A stretch of 12,931 nucleotides of DNA from Neptuniibacter sp. Lineage in GTDB: Bacteria; Pseudomonadota; Gammaproteobacteria; Pseudomonadales; Balneatricaceae. The DNA is taken from NCBI GenBank assembly GCA_024686055.1, contig JAIBDV010000038.1, positions 1-12,931 on the forward strand, in the 5' to 3' direction. Of the stretch, positions 7,251 to 12,931 are shown in pieces; position 1 is the first letter of the stretch, and every line of letters starts with the position of its first letter. Position numbers and translations under genes: made by a program. Below the pieces are notes generated by a model. It made no database searches. It saw only the letters and a list, made by a program, of their open reading frames with translations, and was not told where the DNA came from.

Positions 7251-8156
7251 TTAACCTGCCGTCGCGCGCCTGATTCCTGGTGGCCCCGTCAGGGTCCAGA
7301 TGATCCCCAGCGTCAGCAAACCAATCCCCAGCCACTGCAGCCCGGCGACGGGTTGCGCCAGCACCAGCAAGCCGACAACGGCCGTACCGGCAGGCACAAT
7401 GGCAGAAAACAATGCCGCCCGTTCAGCCCCCATGCTCGCCGCACAACGGCTATAGGCATAGATCGCCACCCCGGCCACAATCGGCCCCTGATACAATAAC
7501 TGTAACAGCCACTGGCTGGCCGAAACCTCAGCCAGTCGAGCCGGTTCCAGCCACCACACATACGGCACCAGATAAGGCAGGGACCCCACACCACAGATGG
7601 CAGTGGCGGTAAGTGCTGGCACCTGCCAGCGGGCAGTCAGAATGCCAAACAGTGCCCATAGACAGGCACATAACAGAAACAGCAGATCACCTTTCCAGAC
7701 CTCGCCCAGCGTGCCAGTCAACACACTCAGCGCAAACAGGCCCAGCCCAGCCAGCAATATCAGCATCCCCTGTACCGACCGGCGGCCGGGGGTTTCTTTA
7801 AACCACAGCCACTTGATCAGCAAGGCCAGCAGCGGCACCATCCCCATACAGACCACACCATTATGGGACACCGGGGCATAGTTAAGCGCCTGGGTCAGAA
7901 ACAGCGAATAGGGCACCCCGGCACAGAGTATCAATAGCACACAGCGGGCCAGCCCTAACCGTTGTACCAGCGTACGACGTTTCCACAGATAGGGCAGTAA
8001 CAGCCCGCCAGCACCCAGTACGCGTAACGCCGCAAAATCCATCGGCTGTAGCCCCACCGAAATCCCCAGACTGGAGACCGTGCTGTGCCCTGACCAGATC
8101 AGGCTGGCCAGCAACCCAAGCAGAACACCCCGGTGCGACAGGCTAAATGTCCACAT
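7251..8156 (-). CDS. EamA/DMT-superfamily inner-membrane transporter
   Basis: The 301-residue protein is almost wholly hydrophobic, with about ten membrane segments in two EamA-like halves (roughly 10-145 and 155-290). Typical landmarks are RGVLLGLLASLIWS near the N-terminus, FAALRVLGAGGLLL (41-54), the pattern YAPVSHNGVVCMGMVPLLALL at the end of the first half, and FSAIVPAGTAVVGLLVLAQPV in the second half. Members of this family export metabolites, amino acids or drugs, usually by proton exchange; a few import. The specificity here is unknown. Its ATG directly follows the TGA of the LysR gene with no base between, so the two are translated from one message. Because that regulator faces a RidA/TRAP/dehydrogenase operon, export of an amino acid or a toxic intermediate from the same pathway is a reasonable guess, not shown by the sequence. 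Confidence 0.88.
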   Translation of the reverse strand: MWTFSLSHRGVLLGLLASLIWSGHSTVSSLGISVGLQPMDFAALRVLGAGGLLLPYLWKRRTLVQRLGLARCVLLILCAGVPYSLFLTQALNYAPVSHNGVVCMGMVPLLALLIKWLWFKETPGRRSVQGMLILLAGLGLFALSVLTGTLGEVWKGDLLFLLCACLWALFGILTARWQVPALTATAICGVGSLPYLVPYVWWLEPARLAEVSASQWLLQLLYQGPIVAGVAIYAYSRCAASMGAERAALFSAIVPAGTAVVGLLVLAQPVAGLQWLGIGLLTLGIIWTLTGPPGIRRATAG

Positions 8157-9083
8157 TCAGATCACCACCTGTGAAGGGTCTATTCGCTGCAACGGCATTC
8201 GCTGGCTCAGATGTTCAGTGCACTCATCAATAAACTCCTGCACCAGCCCACGAGGCGGTCGATTCAAGGGTGTGATGAAACCAAAATAGAGTGGTACTGA
8301 AGGCAGGAACGGCTTTGCTACCCCGCCTTGCTCCACATAACGCCGGGCGGTAAACGGATCGACAATCGACACCCCCAGCCCCTCTTTCACCATCGCCTGG
8401 GCGGTAATAAACAGTGGTGTTTCAATGCGGGCTTTAGGCCGGGCCTGCGCATCGCGTAGCTCTTTATCAATACGGAATCGGGTAATGGTATTTTGCTCAC
8501 CAATAGCGACAAAATCCTGTTCATGCAGATCACCGGCATGCACTTCAGCCTGCTGTGCCAGCGGATGGCCGGGCGCCATAATGCATTGGCAATCCACCTG
8601 AAAGCAGTCACCCACCGCAATCTCGGTACTCTCTACCGGCAGCATTACCACGCCAAGGTCAAATTGCTGCGAGCCCACCATATTCATCACCTCCACCGAG
8701 GTGTAGGTCACAAACGATGCACTGACCCCATCGCGCTGGCGCAGAAACCGCGCCACCACTTCCGGCATCTCACTGAATGCCAGTACCGGCGCACTGGCCA
8801 GCCGCAACTTGCCGGTTTTCATCAGCCGGATCTTCTCGGCAGCCTGAGTCAGACTATCCATACCGATAAAATGCCGCTCTACTTCGCGAAAAAATGAGTG
8901 CGCCGCCTGGGTGGCAAACACCCGGCTGTTACGGCGGTCGAACAGAGTAAAGCCCAACCCATCTTCCAGATCTTTAATCAACCGGCTGACCGCAGGCTGT
9001 GACACATGCAGCATCTGCGAGGCTTCACTCATGGAACCGGTCAACATCACCGCACGAAAGGCAGCTAACTGCTTGGCATTCAT
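8157..9083 (-). CDS. LysR-family transcriptional regulator
   Basis: With the ATG at 9083 the protein has 308 residues. The N-terminal winged helix-turn-helix is clear (about 1-60: AFRAVMLTGSMSEAS, LHVSQPAVSRLIKDLE, LGFTLFDR), followed by a linker helix and the effector-binding domain (about 93-300). It should bind DNA as a tetramer and respond to a small co-inducer. It faces the RidA gene across a 125-base AT-rich region with inverted repeats and is the natural regulator of that operon and of itself. Three starts are possible: TTG 9095, ATG 9086 and ATG 9083. I chose 9083 because GAG lies seven bases upstream, and MNAKQLAAFRAV is the usual beginning of this family; 9086 would add one Met. It is cotranscribed with the EamA gene. 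Confidence 0.92.
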   Translation of the reverse strand: MNAKQLAAFRAVMLTGSMSEASQMLHVSQPAVSRLIKDLEDGLGFTLFDRRNSRVFATQAAHSFFREVERHFIGMDSLTQAAEKIRLMKTGKLRLASAPVLAFSEMPEVVARFLRQRDGVSASFVTYTSVEVMNMVGSQQFDLGVVMLPVESTEIAVGDCFQVDCQCIMAPGHPLAQQAEVHAGDLHEQDFVAIGEQNTITRFRIDKELRDAQARPKARIETPLFITAQAMVKEGLGVSIVDPFTARRYVEQGGVAKPFLPSVPLYFGFITPLNRPPRGLVQEFIDECTEHLSQRMPLQRIDPSQVVI

Positions 9084-9099
9084 CATATTTCTCAAACAG

Positions 9100-9157
9100 A
9101 TAAGTTTTTTGTATAGAGTCGTTCAATAATTGTATTGGAACTTATAACTAGACTCTA
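9100..9157. promoter_or_regulatory. Divergent control region with three inverted repeats, probable LysR operator
   Basis: Three dyads lie in the AT-rich gap between the regulator and the RidA-family gene. ATAAGTT (9100-9106) mirrors AACTTAT (9139-9145). TAGAGTC (9114-9120) mirrors GACTCTA (9151-9157). At the centre GTTCAATA (9121-9128) and TATTGGAAC (9133-9141) form a palindrome with one extra base, containing AATA-N4-TATT. LysR regulators typically bind such interrupted dyads upstream of a divergent target. The assignment is inferred from position and symmetry; no promoter hexamers are confidently placed. Confidence 0.55.
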
Positions 9158-9208
9158 ACAGTATTATCACCAGCAAACTAAGCATCCCACTGATGGAGTA
9201 ATCACTGT

Positions 9209-9556
9209 ATGTCGATCGAACGTCTGGATAGCGGTACCCGTATGAGCCGCGCTGTCATCCACAACAACACCGCCTACCTTTGTGGCCAGGTGCCAGCAGA
9301 CGAGAACGTCGATATACAGGGCCAGACCGCGTCCACCCTGGCCAAAGTTGAAGCCCTGCTGGCCGAAGCTGGCAGCAGCAAACAACAGATTCTGTCCGTT
9401 ACCGTTTATGTCCGGGATATGAAAGATTTCGCCGGTATGAACGAAGTCTGGGACAGCTGGGTTGAGCCCGGTTTTGCTCCGGCCCGAGCCTGTGTTGAGG
9501 CACGGATGGCACGGCCATCACTGCTGGTTGAGATGTCCGTCATCGCGGCCGTCTGA
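9209..9556 (+). CDS. RidA-family (YjgF/UK114) enamine/imine deaminase, short subfamily
   Basis: The protein has 115 residues, about a dozen fewer than E. coli RidA. The family hydrolyses reactive 2-imino or enamine intermediates to the keto acid and ammonia in the cytoplasm, acting as a trimer. The catalytic Arg is R93 in APARACVEARM, and E108 in LLVEMSVIA lies 15 residues later, the same spacing as R105/E120 in RidA; so activity is likely preserved. Other family landmarks: AVIHNNTAYLCGQVP (15-29) and MNEVWDSWVEPGFAPAR. GGAG lies ten bases before the ATG. It is the first gene of the rightward operon, ahead of a TRAP transporter and an amino-acid dehydrogenase whose product would be an imine. 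This context closely matches DguB of the D-glutamate locus of Pseudomonas aeruginosa, as I recall it. Confidence 0.93.
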   Translation: MSIERLDSGTRMSRAVIHNNTAYLCGQVPADENVDIQGQTASTLAKVEALLAEAGSSKQQILSVTVYVRDMKDFAGMNEVWDSWVEPGFAPARACVEARMARPSLLVEMSVIAAV

Positions 9557-9572
9557 CACCTTATTTGCTATC

Positions 9573-9592
9573 ACTGAAGGCACACCTTCAGT
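9573..9592 (+). other. Perfect eight-pair hairpin between the RidA-family gene and dctP
   Basis: ACTGAAGG (9573-9580) and CCTTCAGT (9585-9592) pair perfectly around CACA. Only two T follow (TTCC), so it is at best a weak terminator. It sits 17 bases after the RidA stop and 32 bases before the dctP start and could set the ratio of the two messages. Confidence 0.6.
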
Positions 9593-9624
9593 TTCCATAT
9601 AAAAACAATTCGAGGAATACCACG

Positions 9625-10608
9625 ATGTCTACAACTCTGCGTACGCTGACCAAAGCTGTTGCTGCGGTTACCCTGGCTGCGGCCAGCACTTTCGTTATGG
9701 CAGGCGAAAAATGGGATATGCCGATGGCCTACAACGACGGCAACTTCCATACCCAGAATGCCAAGGCCTTTGCTGAAGCGGTCAAGGTAGCAACCGGTGG
9801 CGAGCTGGATATTCGCGTTCACAGTGGCGGCTCCCTGTTCAAAGGCAGCGAGATCAAGCGTGCGGTACAAACCGGTCAGGCGCAGATTGGCGAACGTATT
9901 CTGTCTGCCCACGCCAATGAAAGCCCGGTGTTCGGTTTTGACTCCGTGCCATTTCTGGCGACATCGTTTGAACAGTCCAACCAGCTGATGGATGCGGCCA
10001 AGCCCACCTTTGAAAAGCTGCTGAGTAAACACAACCTGGTACTGCTGTACTCTGTGCCATGGCCTCCAGGTGGCTTCTACGCCAAGAAAGAACTGAACAG
10101 CGGCGCGGATATGAAAGGGGTGAAGTTTCGCTCCTACAACAGCGCTACAGCGCGGATGGCAGAGCTGTCTGGCGCAGTGCCGGTACAGGTTGAGGCGTCC
10201 GAGTTGAGCCAGGCACTGTCCACTGGCGTCGCGGAGTCCTTTATCTCATCCGGTGCCACCGGCTATGACCGCAAAGTATGGGAACACCTGACCCACTGGT
10301 ACGACGTTAAAGTCTGGTTGCCACGTAACTACGTGTTCGTGAACAAGCAGGCCTGGGAAGCACTGGACGAAAATACTCAGAACATCGTTAAAGGTCTGTC
10401 GCTGATGGCTGAGAAAGCCGGTACTGCACGCTCTGAGCAGCTGGCAGGCTGGTACATCGAACAGCTGGCGGCCCACGGTATGCAGGTTGGTCCTGCGGGC
10501 GAAAAATTGTCTGCTGATTTCAAACAGATCGGCGACACCATGACCAAAGAGTGGCTGGAACAGGCCGGTGCAGATGGCCAGGCTATTCTGGATGCTTACC
10601 GCAAGTAA
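9625..10608 (+). CDS. TRAP transporter substrate-binding protein, DctP family
   Basis: The 327-residue periplasmic protein captures the substrate for a TRAP importer driven by a sodium or proton gradient. A signal peptide (1-26, cleavage near VMA/GE) is followed by the mature start EKWDMPMAY. The conserved Arg that grips the substrate carboxylate in DctP proteins is R169 (GVKFRSYNSA), followed by the family block ELSGAVPVQVEASELSQALSTGVAES. The substrate is therefore very likely a carboxylate; neighbouring RidA and DadA-like genes point to an amino acid. An in-frame ATG at 9565 would add 20 residues and bury the signal peptide, whereas GAGGAAT lies just before ATG 9625; I chose the latter. 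Two hairpins, one of them a terminator, follow the stop. Confidence 0.93.
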   Translation: MSTTLRTLTKAVAAVTLAAASTFVMAGEKWDMPMAYNDGNFHTQNAKAFAEAVKVATGGELDIRVHSGGSLFKGSEIKRAVQTGQAQIGERILSAHANESPVFGFDSVPFLATSFEQSNQLMDAAKPTFEKLLSKHNLVLLYSVPWPPGGFYAKKELNSGADMKGVKFRSYNSATARMAELSGAVPVQVEASELSQALSTGVAESFISSGATGYDRKVWEHLTHWYDVKVWLPRNYVFVNKQAWEALDENTQNIVKGLSLMAEKAGTARSEQLAGWYIEQLAAHGMQVGPAGEKLSADFKQIGDTMTKEWLEQAGADGQAILDAYRK

Positions 10609-10615
10609 CGATTTA

Positions 10616-10641
10616 CCTGGCCGGTCGACGGACCAGCCAGG
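10616..10641 (+). other. Strong hairpin just after dctP
   Basis: CCTGGC (10616-10621) and GGTC (10623-10626) pair with GACC (10631-10634) and GCCAGG (10636-10641) around GACG: ten pairs with one C-A mismatch. It starts eight bases after the dctP stop and has no T-run. It would suit a 3' stabiliser that protects the binding-protein message from exonucleases. Confidence 0.65.
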
Positions 10642-10665
10642 CACCTCCCGCCCGTCGCGGAACCT

Positions 10666-10693
10666 GGTGGCGCAGTCATGCGCCACCTTTTTT
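10666..10693 (+). terminator. Intrinsic terminator between dctP and dctQ
   Basis: GGTGGCGCA (10666-10674) pairs perfectly with TGCGCCACC (10679-10687) around GTCA and is followed by six T. This is a textbook rho-independent terminator. Because dctQ and dctM follow in the same direction, partial read-through would make the periplasmic protein in excess of the membrane subunits, a ratio often needed by binding-protein transporters. Confidence 0.88.
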
Positions 10694-10716
10694 ATCACCA
10701 GCCTTTTGGTCCAACT

Positions 10717-11286
10717 ATGAATAGCCAGACCCCCCTCAACGCCACCGAGCGGCGTGACCCGCTGGCGCTGCTACGCAAAGGGCTGGATGCCCTCTACTAT
10801 ATTTCCGGCCTGCTGGGCGCACTGTTTCTGGTCGCCATCCTGCTGATCATCACCGCGCAGATGGCCTGTCGCTGGTTAGGCATACAGTTTCCCGGCTCTG
10901 CCGATTACGCCGGTTACTGTATGGCCGCTTCAACGTTTTTCGCCCTGGCCTACACCCTCAACAACAACTCCCATATCCGGGTCAGCCTGATTCTTAGTTG
11001 CCTGAAAGGCCGCGTCCGCCACCTGGCCGACCTCTGGTGTCTGGGTGTTTCCACCTTGCTGGCCGGTTATATGGCCTGGTACTGCATTCGCAACGTACAG
11101 CTATCGCAGCTGATTCACGATATTTCTCAGGGTCAGGACGCCACCCCGTTGTGGATTCCCCAACTGGCACTGGCCGCCGGTACGGTGATTTTTACCATCG
11201 CCCTGAGCGATCACCTGATCCGTACTTTATTAAACGCTGACCATACCTTTGATGATGCGCAGCACGTAGAAGAGGAGGCGTTCTGA
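10717..11286 (+). CDS. TRAP transporter small membrane subunit, DctQ family
   Basis: The 189-residue protein is the four-helix subunit that supports the large TRAP channel. Hydrophobic segments lie near 26-50, 64-82, 105-125 and 148-168, and the family landmark NNSHIRVSL is at 83-91. An ATG at 10678 would add 13 residues (MRHLFYHQPFGPT), but it lies inside the terminator hairpin and those residues do not look like DctQ, so ATG 10717 is preferred even though no good Shine-Dalgarno precedes it. That weak site, with the terminator, suggests low expression. The stop overlaps the dctM start (TGATG), which points to translational coupling. The C-terminus is acidic (DDAQHVEEEAF). Confidence 0.9.
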   Translation: MNSQTPLNATERRDPLALLRKGLDALYYISGLLGALFLVAILLIITAQMACRWLGIQFPGSADYAGYCMAASTFFALAYTLNNNSHIRVSLILSCLKGRVRHLADLWCLGVSTLLAGYMAWYCIRNVQLSQLIHDISQGQDATPLWIPQLALAAGTVIFTIALSDHLIRTLLNADHTFDDAQHVEEEAF

Positions 11287-12596
11287 TGGACCACTTTACC
11301 CTTACGGCGATCTTCCTTGTCACCCTGTTTTTCCTGCTCGGTTCCGGTATCTGGATCGGCCTGGCACTGCTGGGCGTGGCCTTTGTCGGCATGGAGCTGT
11401 TTACCACCCGCCCGGTCGGCGATGCCATGTTCACCACCATCTGGTCATCCGCCTCCAGCTGGTCGCTGACCGCACTGCCACTGTTTATCTGGATGGGTGA
11501 AATCCTGTTTCGCACCCGGTTATCGGAAGATATGTTCCGTGGCCTGGCCCCCTGGATGGCACCGTTACCTGGCCGCCTGCTGCACACCAATGTGGTGGGC
11601 TGCACCATTTTCGCTGCGGTATCCGGCTCGTCTGCAGCCACACTGACTACCGTGGGAAAAATGTCGATTCCGGAGCTGAAAAAGCGCGGCTACCCGGACT
11701 TCATGATCTTCGGCACCCTGGTGGGCTCTTCGACGCTGGGCCTGATGATCCCGCCGTCACTGACGCTGATCGTCTATGGCGTGACCATTAACGAGTCGAT
11801 CTCCAAGCTGTTTATGGCCGGTATTTTACCAGGCCTGGCACTGGCAACACTGTTTATGGCCTATATCGCGGGCTGGTCAGTCCTGTGCAAAGACCAGGTG
11901 CCGGACCCGGAACCGAAAATGAGCTTTGGCGAGCGACTGTATAACTCACGCTTCCTGATCCCGGTGATTCTGCTGATCGGGCTGGTGATCGGCACCATCT
12001 ACACCGGTGTTGCCACCGCAACCGAGTCCGCCGCTTTTGGTGTTATCGGTGCCCTGGCACTGGCTGCCGCTCAGCGCTCACTGACGAAACAGGCGCTGAT
12101 TGAAAGCCTGCTCGGTGCCACCCGCACCTCCTGCATGATCGGCCTGATTCTGGCGGGTGCCGCCTTCCTGGCACTGGCGATGGGCTTTACCGGCCTGCCA
12201 GCGACCGTAGCCAACTACATTGGCTCACTGCATCTCTCTCCACTGACACTGATCCTGGCGCTGATGTGCTTCTACATCATTATCGGCATGTTCCTGGATG
12301 GTATCTCATCCGTGGTGCTGACCATGGCGGTGGTTGAACCCATGGTACGCCAGGCCGGGATCGACCTGCTGTGGTTCGGTATCTTCATCGTAGTGGTGGT
12401 TGAGATGGCACAGATCACGCCGCCAATCGGCTTCAACCTGTTTGTTATGCAGGGGATGACCAAGAAACCCATCGGTTATATCGCCAAAACCGCCTTCCCG
12501 ATGTTCCTGTTGATGGTACTGATGGTCGGTGTACTGGTGATGTTCCCGGAACTGGCCACCTATCTGCCAGAAAACATGAGCAGCACACCGGGCTGA
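11286..12596 (+). CDS. TRAP transporter large membrane subunit, DctM family
   Basis: The 436-residue protein is the ion-coupled transport channel of the TRAP system, with about twelve hydrophobic segments. Signature blocks: FAAVSGSSAATLTTVG (109-124), GLMIPPSLTLIVYGV (152-166), ATATESAAFGVIGA (243-256), GMFLDGISSVVLTMAVVEP (334-352) and ITPPIGFNLFV (377-387). These include the Ser/Thr-rich loops that bind sodium in characterised relatives. The length is normal for the family. GAGGAGG lies about ten bases before the ATG, inside the end of dctQ, so this gene is well translated and overlaps dctQ by one base. The stop codon lies in the loop of an inverted repeat that begins the structured gap before the dehydrogenase gene. 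Confidence 0.95.
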   Translation: MDHFTLTAIFLVTLFFLLGSGIWIGLALLGVAFVGMELFTTRPVGDAMFTTIWSSASSWSLTALPLFIWMGEILFRTRLSEDMFRGLAPWMAPLPGRLLHTNVVGCTIFAAVSGSSAATLTTVGKMSIPELKKRGYPDFMIFGTLVGSSTLGLMIPPSLTLIVYGVTINESISKLFMAGILPGLALATLFMAYIAGWSVLCKDQVPDPEPKMSFGERLYNSRFLIPVILLIGLVIGTIYTGVATATESAAFGVIGALALAAAQRSLTKQALIESLLGATRTSCMIGLILAGAAFLALAMGFTGLPATVANYIGSLHLSPLTLILALMCFYIIIGMFLDGISSVVLTMAVVEPMVRQAGIDLLWFGIFIVVVVEMAQITPPIGFNLFVMQGMTKKPIGYIAKTAFPMFLLMVLMVGVLVMFPELATYLPENMSSTPG

Positions 12597-12618
12597 TCAC
12601 GCCCGGTACACCCTGTAC
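12587..12618 (+). other. Two mutually exclusive hairpins at the end of dctM
   Basis: ACCGGGC (12587-12593) pairs perfectly with GCCCGGT (12601-12607), and the loop holds the dctM stop codon. A second small hairpin, GTACA/TGTAC around CCC (12606-12618), shares two bases with the first arm, so only one can form fully. No T-run follows either. Possible roles are 3' protection or attenuation tied to translation of the last dctM codons. Confidence 0.5.
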
Positions 12619-12646
12619 TGCACCCTGACTGACACGTTCTGATTTA

Positions 12647-12688
12647 GCCAAACGCGGTGGCCAGCCACCGCTCAGGGCCCTGTTTGGC
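12647..12688 (+). promoter_or_regulatory. Nested RNA structure in the leader of the dehydrogenase gene
   Basis: An outer stem GCCAAAC (12647-12653)/GTTTGGC (12682-12688) encloses a perfect inner hairpin GCGGTGG (12654-12660)/CCACCGC (12665-12671) with loop CCAG. The two stems abut on the 5' side and are separated by ten bases on the 3' side. The structure ends nine bases before the Shine-Dalgarno (GGAGA, 12698-12702) of the next gene. No T-run follows. It is too small to match a riboswitch I recognise. Confidence 0.5.
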
Positions 12689-12710
12689 CCGGACTCTGGA
12701 GATTACTCGG

Positions 12711-12931
12711 ATGAACACACAACAGGCACCGGATATCACCGTTATTGGTGCCGGTATTATCGGCATCTCCTGTGCCGTCCAGCTGCAGGCAAAAGGCCTG
12801 AAAGTCGCGGTGATCGACAAATTACCCCCCGGCGATGGCACCTCCCATGGCAATGCCGGGGTTTTCGCGGTATGCGGCTGCATTCCCGTCGCCACCCCGG
12901 GTTTCCTGTGGACCGTCCCCAGCCTGCTGCT
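12711..12931 (+). CDS. FAD-dependent DadA-like amino-acid dehydrogenase, N-terminal fragment
   Basis: Only the first 73 codons are in the window; the frame is open at the right edge. The N-terminus is a dinucleotide-binding fold of the D-amino-acid oxidase/dehydrogenase superfamily (DAO): VIGAGIIGISCAVQLQAKG (11-29) gives the GxGxxG loop for the FAD ADP moiety, and VAVIDK ends in the acidic residue of the second strand. The following GDGTSHGNAG is the pattern seen in DadA and related dehydrogenases. Relatives are usually about 410-430 residues, so most of the gene is missing. Likely reaction: oxidation of an amino acid (D-amino acid or hydroxyproline-like) to the imine, which the RidA-family product encoded upstream would hydrolyse. 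GGAGA lies eight bases before the ATG. DguA-type D-glutamate dehydrogenase is the closest hypothesis; the C-terminal substrate-binding half is needed to judge. Confidence 0.88.
   Translation, partial: MNTQQAPDITVIGAGIIGISCAVQLQAKGLKVAVIDKLPPGDGTSHGNAGVFAVCGCIPVATPGFLWTVPSLL

Noticed and set aside
9565..9624. ATG at 9565 as the dctP start
   Set aside because: It would read through the hairpin and place 20 residues before a proper signal peptide; ATG 9625 has a good ribosome-binding site.
10678..10716. ATG at 10678 as the dctQ start
   Set aside because: It lies in the loop and arm of a perfect intrinsic terminator and adds residues unlike DctQ N-termini; ATG 10717 is more plausible.
12647..12688. 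Known riboswitch class upstream of the dehydrogenase gene
   Set aside because: The structure is a simple nested stem-loop without the conserved core of any riboswitch I can recognise, such as glycine or SAM.
1..12931. Mobile element, phage, CRISPR array or defence island
   Set aside because: No transposase, integrase, terminal repeats, spaced direct repeats or defence genes other than the Dcm-type methylase were seen.

Overview
The window looks like chromosomal DNA of a marine or halotolerant gammaproteobacterium, perhaps Oceanospirillales- or Pseudomonas-related. That is an inference from gene content: a Dcm very like the enterobacterial enzyme, an OpuC/OsmU-type compatible-solute importer, a TRAP transporter and a DadA/Dgu-type amino-acid oxidation locus. 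There are no insertion sequences, phage genes, tRNAs, rRNAs or CRISPR arrays.

Layout. (1) 1-1308, minus: dcm, a DNA cytosine-5 methyltransferase whose C-terminus runs off the left edge. (2) 1309-1654: a 346-base gap without a gene, holding a cluster of small inverted repeats. (3) 1655-5172, plus: a complete osmoprotectant ABC importer in the order permease, CBS-domain ATPase, permease, periplasmic binding protein, with a hairpin before the last gene. (4) 5196-7202, minus: a response regulator with PAS-like, GGDEF-like and EAL-like regions whose catalytic motifs are almost all lost; a G8 tract lies in its REC domain. (5) 7251-9083, minus: a LysR regulator and, immediately after it, an EamA/DMT-family exporter. 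(6) 9100-9157: a divergent control region with interleaved inverted repeats. (7) 9209-12931, plus: a short RidA-family protein, the three subunits of a TRAP transporter (DctP, DctQ, DctM) and the start of an FAD-dependent DadA-like amino-acid dehydrogenase.

How the genes fit together. The right-hand half reads as one metabolic module. The TRAP system would import a carboxylate-bearing amino acid, the flavoenzyme would oxidise it to an imine, the RidA-family protein would hydrolyse the imine, and the divergent LysR protein would sense the substrate. Gene content and divergent layout resemble the dguR-dguABC D-glutamate locus of Pseudomonas aeruginosa, with a full TRAP transporter taking the place of the single binding protein. 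The substrate is not proven by the sequence. Several RNA hairpins, one of them a textbook intrinsic terminator between dctP and dctQ, suggest that binding protein, membrane subunits and enzyme are made at different levels. No wholly new type of system is visible. The best leads are this amino-acid module, its operator and leader structures, and the degenerate c-di-GMP-type response regulator.
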